NCBI GenBank assembly: GCA_030637515.1
Contig: DAOWGM010000003.1
Coordinates: 1-64,000 of the forward strand
DNA from: Bacteroidales bacterium
GTDB taxonomy: Bacteria; Bacteroidota; Bacteroidia; Bacteroidales; UBA12077
Length of the DNA stretch: 64,000 nucleotides
Direction: 5' to 3'
The notes below the pieces were generated by a model that was not told the origin of the DNA, made no database searches, and worked only from the letters and a program-made list of their open reading frames with translations. Of the stretch, positions 10,576 to 20,095 are shown in pieces. The stretch's first letter is position 1; every line of letters starts with the position of its first letter. The position numbers and the translations under genes were made by a program.

Positions 10576-13026
10576 TTAGTTAATCCACTTAGCAATAAGG
10601 GAATATAACTTTTCCTTTTTAATTGGTTTTGCAATATAATCGTCACAGCCAGCCTCTGTACTAATTTTTTCATCATTCTGCATTGCGTAGGCTGTTTGAA
10701 TTATTATTGGAATATCGGGTTTTAGTTGTTTTATTTCTCTGGTTGCCTCTAGACCATTCATTCCAGGCATTTTAATATCCATTAATACTAAATCAATTTT
10801 AATATGCCCTTTACAAATTTCTACAGCTTCATATCCATTTTCAGCTTTAAGTAGTTTTAATCCTTTATTTTTTAAAAGCATCTCAAGAAATTTGTAGTTA
10901 CTTTCTTCATCTTCAGCAATTAAAATAGTTTTATTTTCCCAGTTAATACTATTTTCTTTCAGATCTAAATGTATGTTTTGAACATTATTAACTTCAGCAA
11001 AATTAAGAGGCAGTGTAAAATAAAAAATAGAGCCTTCATCAATATTAGATTCTACTCTAATTGTACCGCCTAATCTTTCAATTAAACTTTGAGTTATTGT
11101 AAGACCTAAACCTGTTCCTCTGTAAAGCTTTGATTTATCAGTTTCTATTTTATTAAATCTCTGGAATATTTCTATTTGTTTATCTTTAGGAATACCAATT
11201 CCTGTATCTTTAATGTAGAATTCAACTAAGTTGATATCATCGAGTATTTTATATCCAAATTCAACAAAACCAAGGTCAGTATACTTAAAAGCATTATCTA
11301 TTAAGTTAATTAATATTTGCTTGAATCTATAAGGATCTGTGTTTAGATAAAAGTTTTCTTTATATGATGACTTATTTAATTTTATTTCTAAATGATTTTT
11401 ATTTATTTTTTTCTTTACTCCATTATAAGTTTCGTAAAGCTCTTGTATTGTATTATTGACATCAGTTTCTTTAATGAAAACTGATAATTCGTTGGCTTCA
11501 ATTTTAGCAAGGTCAATAATATCATCAATTAAGTGAAGTAAAGTATTACAATTATTGTTAATATGTGTTACCAGTTCTTCACGTTCATCGGCTTCAGTGT
11601 CAGCATCTACAAGTAAATCAGAGAAGCCAATTATTGCATTCATTGGTGTTCTAATTTCATGCGACATATTTGCCAAAAATGAAGATTTTAAACGATCAGA
11701 TTCTTCTGCTTTTTCTTTGGCTATTTTAAGATCTTTTTCAGTTTGATATCGCACAGTAATGTCACGGCAAATACCAACAATTCCTAATGGGTTACCGTTT
11801 TCATCTGTAAAGGGTAGTTTAAGTGTGTCAAGTAAAAACTTTTCCCCTTTAGAGTTTGTTTCCCAGGTTTCTGTTCTTTGAAATTGTTTGTCTTTTAGTA
11901 TTTTCTGATCTGTATCATGAAAATATTTAGCTTGCTCTTCTGGGAATACATCAAAATCAGTTTTTCCAATAATATCGGTGGCTTTAAAATTATTAAATTT
12001 GAGGAAAGACTCATTGCAACCAAGGTATATATTGTTTTTGTCTTTATAAAAAATTAAGTCAGGAATAGAATTAATCATTGAATTTAGTAATGATTTTTCC
12101 TGTATAAGCTTTTGTTCCGTATTTTTACGCTCATTAAGCTCTTTCTGCAATTCGGCTGTTTTATTTGCTACTTGTTTTCTTAAAGACCACGACCACACCA
12201 ATATTGAAAAAAGAATTATTAGAAATGGCAAAAGAATCCATATTATAATGTTAAAAACGCGGGTTTTAATATCTGATTTTTCATAAAACTCAAACCATTT
12301 TTTATTAATCTGGTCGTATTCACCTGTTGCTTTAACAATTTGAAGCCCGTCATTAATTTTCGCTAGAAGTTCAGGATTGTCCTTTTTAATAGCAAACGCC
12401 ATTTCTTTATGTTGAATTGTTGATCCAACCGGCTTAAGATTAGTTAAATTAAATTCATTAATTGCAAATTGTCCCAATAGCTTTGGAATTAAAGCACAGT
12501 CGTATTCTCCTGCAGAAAGTAATCTTAATGCTGTCTGGTAATCTTTTACGGGAACTATGTATTTTGTAATTTGATTTGATACCAGGTAATCATGCATAAT
12601 ATCACCTTTAACAACAATAATTTGTTTATTGTTAATATCTTCAATTGATTTAATATTGCTACTTTTTCTAATAAATATAGAATGTGTAATTGAAACATAA
12701 GAAGTTGAAAAATTTACAATTTTTCTTCTTTCAGGTGAAGGTGACATAGCTGCTAATCCGTCAATTTGTCCTTGTTCTAATTCTGTTCTAACCTGATTCC
12801 ATGGACCTAGCTCAATTTTAATATTTAAACCCATAGTTTGAGCTATTGCTTTTAATAAATCAATACTAAAACCTGTTGGATTTAATTCATTATCAAGTAA
12901 CTGGTATGGTGGGTAGTCGTAGTTTCCTTTAAAATAAATCGTATCTGATTGAAAATATCCTGCAAATGCAGTTGAACTTATATTAAGGATGAAAATAAAA
13001 AGAAGTGTCTTTATAATTTTTTGCAT
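10576..13026 (-). CDS. BvgS-like hybrid histidine kinase with solute-binding sensor
   Basis: An 816-residue sensor kinase. A signal peptide is followed by one periplasmic bacterial solute-binding family 3 domain (~25-245: DYPPYQLLDNELNPTGFSIDL, written in two parts NYDYPPYQ and GFSIDLLKAIAQ), one membrane helix (~258-282), a PAS domain with PAC motif (~315-430), HisKA with FLANMSHEIRTPMNAI, HATPase (DTGIGIP, GTGLGLT) and a receiver (AEDEESN, LMDIKMPGMNG, IAKPIK). The solute-binding part suggests sensing of an amino acid or similar small ligand; the ligand is unknown. I chose the ATG at 13026; the longer frame starts at a TTG (13035). The cytoplasmic half is closely similar to its neighbour at 8657. 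Confidence 0.92.
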   Translation of the reverse strand: MQKIIKTLLFIFILNISSTAFAGYFQSDTIYFKGNYDYPPYQLLDNELNPTGFSIDLLKAIAQTMGLNIKIELGPWNQVRTELEQGQIDGLAAMSPSPERRKIVNFSTSYVSITHSIFIRKSSNIKSIEDINNKQIIVVKGDIMHDYLVSNQITKYIVPVKDYQTALRLLSAGEYDCALIPKLLGQFAINEFNLTNLKPVGSTIQHKEMAFAIKKDNPELLAKINDGLQIVKATGEYDQINKKWFEFYEKSDIKTRVFNIIIWILLPFLIILFSILVWSWSLRKQVANKTAELQKELNERKNTEQKLIQEKSLLNSMINSIPDLIFYKDKNNIYLGCNESFLKFNNFKATDIIGKTDFDVFPEEQAKYFHDTDQKILKDKQFQRTETWETNSKGEKFLLDTLKLPFTDENGNPLGIVGICRDITVRYQTEKDLKIAKEKAEESDRLKSSFLANMSHEIRTPMNAIIGFSDLLVDADTEADEREELVTHINNNCNTLLHLIDDIIDLAKIEANELSVFIKETDVNNTIQELYETYNGVKKKINKNHLEIKLNKSSYKENFYLNTDPYRFKQILINLIDNAFKYTDLGFVEFGYKILDDINLVEFYIKDTGIGIPKDKQIEIFQRFNKIETDKSKLYRGTGLGLTITQSLIERLGGTIRVESNIDEGSIFYFTLPLNFAEVNNVQNIHLDLKENSINWENKTILIAEDEESNYKFLEMLLKNKGLKLLKAENGYEAVEICKGHIKIDLVLMDIKMPGMNGLEATREIKQLKPDIPIIIQTAYAMQNDEKISTEAGCDDYIAKPIKKEKLYSLIAKWIN

Positions 13027-13178
13027 AATAAACAACCAATTTATTTAGAGAGTATAAAGCTTATGCCTTAAAGATAAAAAAAACAACTAAAAATATATAC
13101 GAAACAAGATAAATAAAGTTTATTTATAGATATATGTTTAAAAATTAAAAAACAGATCGATATAAAAATTTATTAAAC

Positions 13179-13186
13179 TAATTTTG
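13179..13186 (+). promoter_or_regulatory. Predicted -7 box of the ABC importer operon
   Basis: TAATTTTG matches TAnnTTTG and lies 28 bases before the ATG at 13215. No cobalamin riboswitch or Fur-like palindrome was recognised in the 190-base region upstream. Confidence 0.45.
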
Positions 13187-13214
13187 GGATTCATTATACA
13201 TTTATAAAGATAAT

Positions 13215-14360
13215 ATGAAGCTAAGGTATATATGGTTCATAGTGTTAGTTGTTCTTTTTTCATGCTCGAATAAAAAACATTATGATGATAATCAATCAGA
13301 TAATCAGGTTGAACACGTTAATTTAAAGTATGCAAAAGGATTCAGAATTGATTTGTTAGATAATTATAAATTAATTACAGTTATAAATCCATGGTCGGGA
13401 GCTAACAATATTGAATACCAATATCTTTTAATTGATAAAGATGAAGAATTACCTGATTTTGCTAAAGAGTTTACAGTAATAAGAACGCCTATAGAGAAAG
13501 TTGTTTGTTTATCTACTACTCATGTTGCTTTTATTGACGTTCTGAACAAAACAGAATCTATTGTAGGAGTTTCTGGTACTGATTACATTAATAATAAAAA
13601 AGTCAGAAAAAATATTGAAAACAAGCAGGTTTTTGATGTTGGTTTTGATAGTAACCTAAATTATGAACTAATAGTAGGTATAAACCCTGATTTGGTAATA
13701 ACTTATGGTGTTGGAGGAGAAATTGCAGGCTATAACCAACGTTTAAAAGATTTGGGTATTAATGCTGTTATGAATGCAGAATATCTTGAAGATCATCCCT
13801 TGGGAAAGCTTGAATGGATAAAGTTTATTGCTGCTTTTTATAATATGGAAGATGAAGCTGATATTTATTTCGATGCAATTGAAAAAGAATACAATGTATT
13901 GTTGGATATTGTAAAAGGAGTTAATAACAAACCTAAAGTTTTAATTGGTTTACCTTATAAAGACTCATGGTATGTTCCTGGCGGCAAATCATTTTTAGCT
14001 AAAATGGTGGAAGATGCCGGTGGAGAATATATCTGGAAAGAGAATGATTCAAGAGAAAGTCAGCCTTTTAATACTGAATCAATATTTGTAAAAGCCACAG
14101 AAGCTGAAATATGGATACATACAGGAAATGTCCACAGTAAAAATGATATCCTTAAAGTTGATGAAAGATTTGAAAATTTCAAACCTTTTAATGAAAGCTT
14201 GATTTTTAACAATAATCTAAGAATGAATCAATTCGGAGGTAATGATTATTGGGAAACAGGGCTTGTGTTGCCTAATATTGTTCTTAAAGATATGATTAAA
14301 ATTTTCCATCCTGATTTGTTGAAAAATCATCAATTGGTATATTATAAACAAATAAATTAA
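13215..14360 (+). CDS. Periplasmic-binding lipoprotein of an iron/cobalamin-type ABC importer
   Basis: Captures the substrate for the permease encoded next. The 381-residue product has a lipoprotein signal (MKLRYIWFIVLVVLFSC) and a class III (Peripla_BP_2, BtuF/FecB-like) fold: RVVCLST-like start (KVVCLSTTHVAFIDVL), GVSGTDYI, LIVGINPDLVITYG, and a second lobe with VLIGLPYKDSWYVPGGKSFL. The family carries ferric siderophores, haem or cobalamin; sequence alone does not decide among these. Members in Bacteroidota sit beside the same permease/ATPase pair. It is first in a tight plus-strand operon (13215-16687). Confidence 0.88.
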   Translation: MKLRYIWFIVLVVLFSCSNKKHYDDNQSDNQVEHVNLKYAKGFRIDLLDNYKLITVINPWSGANNIEYQYLLIDKDEELPDFAKEFTVIRTPIEKVVCLSTTHVAFIDVLNKTESIVGVSGTDYINNKKVRKNIENKQVFDVGFDSNLNYELIVGINPDLVITYGVGGEIAGYNQRLKDLGINAVMNAEYLEDHPLGKLEWIKFIAAFYNMEDEADIYFDAIEKEYNVLLDIVKGVNNKPKVLIGLPYKDSWYVPGGKSFLAKMVEDAGGEYIWKENDSRESQPFNTESIFVKATEAEIWIHTGNVHSKNDILKVDERFENFKPFNESLIFNNNLRMNQFGGNDYWETGLVLPNIVLKDMIKIFHPDLLKNHQLVYYKQIN

Positions 14361-14403
14361 ATCCACATTTTTATTTAAATTAGCATTTTAAAATTTTTAA
14401 GTT

Positions 14404-15441
14404 TTGACGATTAAAAAACAAATCATTTTTAAGTGGTTAATTCTTGTTATTGCCTTAATAGGATTATTTATCGCAGACATTATTCTTGGATCTGTTAATA
14501 TTCCATTTAAAGAGGTGCTAAAAATTCTATTTACTGGACAGTCAGATCATTCTGAGTATTTTACTATAATATATCATTTTAGAATTCCTAAAGCACTTAC
14601 AGCTTTATTTGCAGGATTTGCATTATCAGTTAGTGGTTTGCAAATGCAGACAATTTTTAAAAATCCACTTGCTGGACCATATGTGCTTGGAATAAGTGCA
14701 GGAGCAAGCCTTGGAGTTGCCATTCTTGTTATGGGAATTTCATCATTTACTGTTGTAAGTCAATTTGGTGTTTTAGGTAACTGGACAATTGTTTTAGCTG
14801 CTTGGTTAGGATCAGGATTAATACTTTTTTTAATTCTTGCAATATCTACCAGAGTAAAAGATATTATGACTATTCTTATTCTGGGAATTATGTTTGGAAG
14901 TGCTACAGCCGCAATAGTTAATATTTTACAATATTTTAGTAACGAATCAATGCTTAAGGCATTCATAATATGGACAATGGGAAGCCTTGGTGGCGTAACG
15001 TTATCTCAGTTGAAGGTGTTAATTCCCGGAGTGTTTGTTGGTTTGTTTATAACATTCCTGTTGATTAAAATATTGAATGCAATGCTGGTAGGAGAAAATT
15101 ATGCTAAAAGTATGGGATTAAATATACAATTATCCAGATTCTTTGTGTTTTTCAGTACAAGTTTGTTGGCAGGAAGTATTACGGCTTTTTGTGGACCAAT
15201 TGGTTTTATTGGCATAGCAGTTCCGCATGTGGCTCGAATTTTATTCAAAACTGCAAATCATAAAACTTTATTGCCAGGTACTATGATTATTGGAGGAATA
15301 GTATTGTTGTTTAGTGATATAGTTTCACAATTACCCGGTCAGGAAAAGATATTACCAATTAATTCAATAACAGCTTTAATAGGAATACCTGTTATTATTT
15401 GGATTATTATAAAAAATAGAAAATTAGCTGCAGTATCATAA
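14404..15441 (+). CDS. FecCD-family ABC permease
   Basis: Integral inner-membrane permease of 345 residues with about ten predicted helices. Family hallmarks are ALTALFAGFALSVSGLQMQ, NPLAGPYVLGISAGASLG, and CGPIGFIGIAVPHVAR. It pairs with the binding lipoprotein before it and the ATPase 6 bases after it to import an iron complex or cobalamin. The start is TTG at 14404, directly after an in-frame stop. No other in-frame ATG occurs before the conserved first helix, so a TTG start is well supported. Confidence 0.92.
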   Translation: MTIKKQIIFKWLILVIALIGLFIADIILGSVNIPFKEVLKILFTGQSDHSEYFTIIYHFRIPKALTALFAGFALSVSGLQMQTIFKNPLAGPYVLGISAGASLGVAILVMGISSFTVVSQFGVLGNWTIVLAAWLGSGLILFLILAISTRVKDIMTILILGIMFGSATAAIVNILQYFSNESMLKAFIIWTMGSLGGVTLSQLKVLIPGVFVGLFITFLLIKILNAMLVGENYAKSMGLNIQLSRFFVFFSTSLLAGSITAFCGPIGFIGIAVPHVARILFKTANHKTLLPGTMIIGGIVLLFSDIVSQLPGQEKILPINSITALIGIPVIIWIIIKNRKLAAVS

Positions 15442-15447
15442 CTATTA

Positions 15448-16470
15448 ATGGAAAAATCGGATAAAATATTAAAAGTAGAGAATTTGAAAATTGGTTATTC
15501 TTCCAAAAAGAATACTGATAATATTCTTTTCGATAATATCAGGTTATCTGGTAGTGATGGAGAATTAATAGCACTTGTTGGTAAAAACGGCGTTGGGAAA
15601 AGCACTCTTTTAAGAAATATTGCAGGACTACAGAGTCCTCTAAATGGTGAAGTAAAATATTATGGTAATCCCATAGAAGCTTATAACAGATCTGATTTTG
15701 CAAAAATGCTCAGCTTTGTATCTACTGAAATTATTAATGTAAATAATCTGAAAGTTATTGATTTGGTTTCTTTAGGTAGATTTCCACATACAAATTGGTT
15801 TGGAAAATTGAAATCGGAAGACATAATTCAATCTGAAAAAGCTTTGCAAATGGTTGGAATGGATGGCTTACGTGAAAAAAATATTAATGAAATAAGTGAT
15901 GGTGAAAGACAAAGAGTGATGATTGCCAGAACATTGGCTCAGAATACCAAATTTATTATTCTTGATGAACCAACTGCTTTTCTTGATTTACCTAATAAAT
16001 ACGAAATAGTACATTTATTAAACAGATTATCAAAAGAAGAAAATAAAACGATTTTGTTTTCTACGCACGATTTAAATATTGCTATTCAGGAAGCCGATAA
16101 AATCTGGCTAATGCTTGATAATGTGATATTCGAGGGTGCTCCGGAAGATTTAATACTAAGCGAAAAGTTTAATCGACTTTTTGAAAATTCAAACCTACAT
16201 TTTGACAAAATAAAAGGTGATTTTAAACTAAAACGAAAACATAAAGAAAAAATAGGATTATTTGGTGAAGGAGCTAGTTATAACTGGACTAAAAAGGCGC
16301 TCGAAAGGCTTAATTTTACAGTAGAAAAGGGAAATGAATCAATAATGAATATTGAGGTTGAAATAAAAGAAGATTCATATAAGTGGGCTTTAAATTCAAA
16401 TAAAAAAACAAAATACTTTAAATCAATTTATGAATTATCGTTATTTTTGAAAAAACAAACTAAATTCTGA
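15448..16470 (+). CDS. ABC transporter ATP-binding protein (FecE/BtuD type)
   Basis: ATPase of the importer, 340 residues. Walker A is GKNGVGKST (~residue 48), the signature is ISDGERQR rather than the usual LSGGQ, Walker B is FIILDEPTAFLD, and the switch histidine is in FSTHDL. After the ATPase core ends near residue 255, about 85 residues form a small C-terminal domain (KIGLFGEGASYNWTKKALE, NIEVEI) that is common in Bacteroidota members and may be regulatory (inference). The gene starts with ATG 6 bases after the permease stop. Confidence 0.92.
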   Translation: MEKSDKILKVENLKIGYSSKKNTDNILFDNIRLSGSDGELIALVGKNGVGKSTLLRNIAGLQSPLNGEVKYYGNPIEAYNRSDFAKMLSFVSTEIINVNNLKVIDLVSLGRFPHTNWFGKLKSEDIIQSEKALQMVGMDGLREKNINEISDGERQRVMIARTLAQNTKFIILDEPTAFLDLPNKYEIVHLLNRLSKEENKTILFSTHDLNIAIQEADKIWLMLDNVIFEGAPEDLILSEKFNRLFENSNLHFDKIKGDFKLKRKHKEKIGLFGEGASYNWTKKALERLNFTVEKGNESIMNIEVEIKEDSYKWALNSNKKTKYFKSIYELSLFLKKQTKF

Positions 16471-16474
16471 TACT

Positions 16475-16687
16475 ATGAAAGGATTGAAAAAAGTTACATC
16501 ATACATTTTAATAACGTTTGTACTTCTTATAACTGTTATTTCTTTGTTAGGAATATGGGATATTATATCGCTTGAAGATGTTATGCGAAAAATATTTACT
16601 TCATTGTTTATAATCTTTATTGCTTCAGTTATTGTTTTGTTTATTTTCTCGGTGTTAATACGAGATAGCGATAGTCAAAAAGATTAA
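16475..16687 (+). CDS. Small two-helix membrane protein
   Basis: A 70-residue protein that starts 4 bases after the ATPase stop, so it is probably translated from the same mRNA. It has two hydrophobic segments (YILITFVLLITVISLLGIW and SLFIIFIASVIVLFIFSVL) separated by a short polar loop, and a charged C-terminus. No family recognised. It may accompany the importer or simply be carried in the operon. Confidence 0.7.
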   Translation: MKGLKKVTSYILITFVLLITVISLLGIWDIISLEDVMRKIFTSLFIIFIASVIVLFIFSVLIRDSDSQKD

Positions 16688-16707
16688 AAAGAGACTGCTA
16701 AAAAGCT

Positions 16708-16804
16708 TTAGGTTGTTCACCCTTCGATAAACTCAGGATGACAACCTCCTGTTAATCATTTTGTCACACTGTCCCGATAGTTATCGGGATGTCGAAGTGT
16801 AGAC
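16708..16804. repeat. REP-like palindromic repeat
   Basis: Contains CACCCTTCGATAAACTCAGGA plus a second unit with the palindrome TCCCGATAGTTATCGGGA (16772-16789) nested between CACACT and AGTGTAG. It belongs to the same family as 44469-44541 and 3422-3545. The central palindrome recurs almost exactly inside rnpB. Confidence 0.65.
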
Positions 16805-16837
16805 AAAAAAAGCGCAACAATTTGTTGCGCTTTTTTT
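16805..16837. terminator. Bidirectional terminator at 16.8 kb
   Basis: Near-perfect stem AAAAAGCGCAACA / TGTTGCGCTTTTT with ATT loop and T-runs on both strands. It separates the plus-strand importer operon from the convergent thioredoxin-fold gene. Confidence 0.9.
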
Positions 16838-16855
16838 GCTCATATTTCTTAGAGT

Positions 16856-18274
16856 TTATTTCTTTAGTTTAATTTCAAGAATACTTTTCAGAGTTTCAGC
16901 GGTAATACGTTTGGCAATAATTTTCTTATCCTTATCGAGTAAGTATAAAGTAGGAGTACTGTAAATATTATAAAAGAATCTGAAGTTTGTCAGGTTGTAA
17001 GCATCCCAAACATTAATCCAGTCTTCGTATCCTTTTTCATTAATATATTCGAGCCATTCTTTTTTATCACCTTGAGTATACACAGCAAAAACCTCAAAAT
17101 CTTCTCTGTCATAATCCTGATAGAGTTTATAAACCTGAGGAGTCACTTTTTTACAATGACCGCAATGAGGTTCAAAGAAATATACTAAAGTAAATTTAGA
17201 TTTGATTTCATGTAAACGCTCATATTCCTCGTTTATAGTCTCCATTTTTAAATCTTGAGCAATATTACCAAGCATATTAAAACGATGCTTAGCAACTTCT
17301 TCTTTTAATTTTTTCATTGTTTCGTCAGATATCCAGTCTGCTTTACCTGTAATATAGTATTCTTCTGCAATATGAACAAAAACATTATCCATTCCCATAA
17401 TAGTGCTTTTCTGGAATGTTGTAATAAGATACTGAATAACATATTGAAAAACTGCATCGCTCTTCTCTGCCTCCAAAGCAACTATATCAATATATTTATT
17501 AATTGTATCAGGATTTTGAATAAGTACTTTAGTAAAGAACGTTTCCAGTTTTTTATGAAAGAAAGGAGTTCTTAGAAAACGTTGATCACTAAAATCAATA
17601 TTATCTAAGTAATGATTTTTGTTGTAATTATATGAATGAAACCATCTTACCGAATCCTTATTTTCAATACCTTCAGGAATCTCAATTTCAGGTATTTCAG
17701 GATTTTTCATAGCATTTACAATAATACCAAGTAATTTTCCTTCGTTTTCCTGTATAGTTTTATCCCAGAATGTTTTTACTTCATTACTTAAAGCTTCAAT
17801 TTGGTCGTTAAGTATTTGCAGCGAATCACTGTTCTTATCCAGCCCCTGCATTTTTTTACGGATTTCGGCAGATTTTATATTACTGCTCATCATAAATTTC
17901 CTGAAACTTTTAAAGCTTTCGTTTTCTTCAGAACCTTTTACTTTTAAACTATTTATTAAATCATCAGAGGTTGTTTCGACATAAAATTCTTGATCTTCAC
18001 CAATAATGATGTCAAAATATTTTTTTGAAGGTAAAATTACGATGTAAACACCTTGTTCAAGAAGGCTGTCGCCACTGAATGTTCCTTTTCCATTCGAATC
18101 AAGCTTAACTGTGTCACTCACATAGGTTTTATCGCCAAAATAATATCCCAAAAATATATCTGTATTTTCCAGATCACTTATTTTAACATCAATTTTGTAT
18201 GATTGCGAATAAATGTTTGAACAGCTATAAAGACTAGTTAATAAGAGTATTAAAAGTAATTTCGTTATTTTCAT
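16856..18274 (-). CDS. DUF4369/TlpA-like thiol-disulfide lipoprotein
   Basis: A 472-residue envelope protein. The signal ends in a lipobox (SLYSC). Residues ~25-125 fit DUF4369 (beta-rich, SDTVKLDSNGKGTFSG). The middle (~140-330) is helical and resembles DUF5106. The C-terminal ~130 residues are a thioredoxin fold with active site CGHC in FFEPHCGHCKK and the cis-proline YSTPT. It should act in periplasmic thiol exchange; the client is unknown. It begins 4 bases after the glycosyltransferase gene ends on the same strand, so the two are probably co-transcribed. A terminator follows. Confidence 0.88.
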   Translation of the reverse strand: MKITKLLLILLLTSLYSCSNIYSQSYKIDVKISDLENTDIFLGYYFGDKTYVSDTVKLDSNGKGTFSGDSLLEQGVYIVILPSKKYFDIIIGEDQEFYVETTSDDLINSLKVKGSEENESFKSFRKFMMSSNIKSAEIRKKMQGLDKNSDSLQILNDQIEALSNEVKTFWDKTIQENEGKLLGIIVNAMKNPEIPEIEIPEGIENKDSVRWFHSYNYNKNHYLDNIDFSDQRFLRTPFFHKKLETFFTKVLIQNPDTINKYIDIVALEAEKSDAVFQYVIQYLITTFQKSTIMGMDNVFVHIAEEYYITGKADWISDETMKKLKEEVAKHRFNMLGNIAQDLKMETINEEYERLHEIKSKFTLVYFFEPHCGHCKKVTPQVYKLYQDYDREDFEVFAVYTQGDKKEWLEYINEKGYEDWINVWDAYNLTNFRFFYNIYSTPTLYLLDKDKKIIAKRITAETLKSILEIKLKK

Positions 18275-18278
18275 GTTA

Positions 18279-19415
18279 TTATTTTTTAAACAGCAAATTT
18301 ATTAATTTTTGAGCACTAAGTTCATTGTTAACATTTTTTAACAGGATTTGCTCTCTTTTGTTTATTTCTGATAATTCAAATGGTGTTGCAATTAATTCCT
18401 CAATTGCAGTTATAATATCAATTAAAGAGTCTTTTACTATGCACAATGATTCAAGTCCCGAATTCTTAATCATTGTATTGTTAGCAATACAAAACCGACC
18501 ATTAAAAAGAGAGTTAATAAGTTTTAGTTTTATTCCCGTATCCTGAAAAGTTAGTAATAAATTTATATGTGCATTTTGAATTATTTCGTTCATCTCATCA
18601 TCATCGGGATTAGCAATGATTTTTATATTCTTATTCTTGTTAGATAAATCGTATAATCGTTTATGCGGATTTCGACCTGCGAAAATAAACTTATGATCAA
18701 GCTTAGAGCAAATGTTTTTTGCAATAAACTCAGCTGCTTTAATATTTTCACTCACCGATAAATCACCGTGATAAAGTATATAATCCCCTAATCCGATTTT
18801 AGAATTGATTTTTTTAAAAGAATGAAATGCAGGAATGTAAAATGTATCAGAATTTAAAACCGAGAAATAGTTCTTATCACTCTCGGTTATTGCAGCAATG
18901 CTAATGTTTGATTTTAAGATCTTTTCGTAATTTTTCAGTTTACATCCTTCGCTGTATAAATATATTTTTTTTATGATATTCTTTTCAGCAGCAGCAAGTT
19001 TGAAATAATACTTATGTTCAATATTATGGGCTCTTACAATTATATTTCTATTTCCTTTTTCAGATATTTTTTTTAAGAAATAGGTTGAATGTAGTCCCTC
19101 AAATAGGATTGGTAAATTATCCTTTTCCAAATTATAAAGTAATTGTCTATTTGATCTTGATCTTACTATAAATGGTTTTGTCGATAAAAAGAATGTTCGT
19201 TTTAATAATCGGGGATAAAGAGTAACAGATTTGCAATACTTTTCCAATTCCTCAGTAGATTCTCTATTAGAATAATTAAAACAGTGAAGATTAATTTGGA
19301 TACCTAAACCTTTTAAAGCCTTGATTTTATAGAAAACATCTATTACTCCTCCATAATTTGCAGGAAAAGGAACATTAAATGAAACAAGGTGTATTTCGCG
19401 TTGTTTATCTGTCAT
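18279..19415 (-). CDS. Glycosyltransferase, GT4-like
   Basis: Predicted cytoplasmic, 378 residues, with a two-lobed GT-B layout. The N-lobe starts VSFNVPFPANYGGVIDVFYK, typical of glycosyltransferases acting in sequence on cell-surface glycans. The C-lobe has DYILYHGDLSVSENIKA, KFIFAGRNPHKRL and IKIIANPDDDEMNEIIQNA, the pattern of the GT4 nucleotide-sugar site. The usual EGFG-type motif is weak (TGIKLKLINSLFNGRFCI), as in some Bacteroidota members. It is first gene of a pair with the thioredoxin-fold lipoprotein. Donor and acceptor cannot be inferred. Confidence 0.82.
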   Translation of the reverse strand: MTDKQREIHLVSFNVPFPANYGGVIDVFYKIKALKGLGIQINLHCFNYSNRESTEELEKYCKSVTLYPRLLKRTFFLSTKPFIVRSRSNRQLLYNLEKDNLPILFEGLHSTYFLKKISEKGNRNIIVRAHNIEHKYYFKLAAAEKNIIKKIYLYSEGCKLKNYEKILKSNISIAAITESDKNYFSVLNSDTFYIPAFHSFKKINSKIGLGDYILYHGDLSVSENIKAAEFIAKNICSKLDHKFIFAGRNPHKRLYDLSNKNKNIKIIANPDDDEMNEIIQNAHINLLLTFQDTGIKLKLINSLFNGRFCIANNTMIKNSGLESLCIVKDSLIDIITAIEELIATPFELSEINKREQILLKNVNNELSAQKLINLLFKK

Positions 19416-19568
19416 AAATGAAATAAAGTCTCAAAGTAAAAAATTTATTCTTCATTATTTGCATCAACTACTAAATTTTAACGTCTTTTAAATGAAAATA
19501 GTGTAACGTCAGTCTCTCTCGTTCGTCATATAGTTAGATGTTTTAATTAACTAATGGAGATAACACAA

Positions 19569-20045
19569 ATGAAAAATTTCATTATTAATTTAAAATTTTT
19601 AGCTGCATTAACACTTATGGTGTTTTTATCGGCTAATATGTACTCCCAAAATGTAATCTCATCTGTTAATGTAAGTAAAAAGGCAGCAGTATTAATTAAT
19701 CAAGTTTCTACCAGTTCCGATAATTCTGAAATAGAACTTAATGAAACAGAAAACTTCATGTCTGCAAAAAATTACCTCGAATCAAGCAGTTCTGATTATT
19801 TAAGCACTAAAATGTTTTTATTAAATGAAAACGTTATTGAAAATAAAAGGGACATTGAAGATTGGATGATAAATGAATCATCCTGGGAATTAGAAAAAAA
19901 ATCTTTAGTAAAAACTGAATCTGATTTCAGAAATATAGAAGACTGGATGCTCGACGAAAAATTCTGGAAAATTATTGATGAAACTGATCAGTGTGAACTG
20001 GAAGAATGGATGACAGATAATAAATTTTGGGTTATGGTTAAATAG
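19569..20045 (+). CDS. Exported protein with three EDWM repeats
   Basis: Not a characterised family. The 158-residue product has a signal peptide (MKNFIINLKFLAALTLMVF, cleavage after MYSQ). The rest is acidic and Ser/Asn-rich, then carries three similar units near the C-terminus: IEDWMINESSW, IEDWMLDEKFW and LEEWMTDNKFW, the last one close to the stop. The consensus is [IL]E[DE]WMx[DN]ExxW. I chose the ATG at 19569 rather than 19554 because a GGAG lies 8 bases before it and the signal peptide is then regular. It is monocistronic, with a strong terminator after it. Confidence 0.75.
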   Translation: MKNFIINLKFLAALTLMVFLSANMYSQNVISSVNVSKKAAVLINQVSTSSDNSEIELNETENFMSAKNYLESSSSDYLSTKMFLLNENVIENKRDIEDWMINESSWELEKKSLVKTESDFRNIEDWMLDEKFWKIIDETDQCELEEWMTDNKFWVMVK

Positions 20046-20095
20046 ATACTTTCCTGTCCTTCATTTCATATTTTCCCAATTTATGAAGGGTGGTG

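Noticed and set aside
13036-13214. Cobalamin riboswitch before the ABC importer
   Set aside because: I searched the gap for the B12-box pattern (GCCACTG) and saw none; it is AT-rich with no helices of that type.
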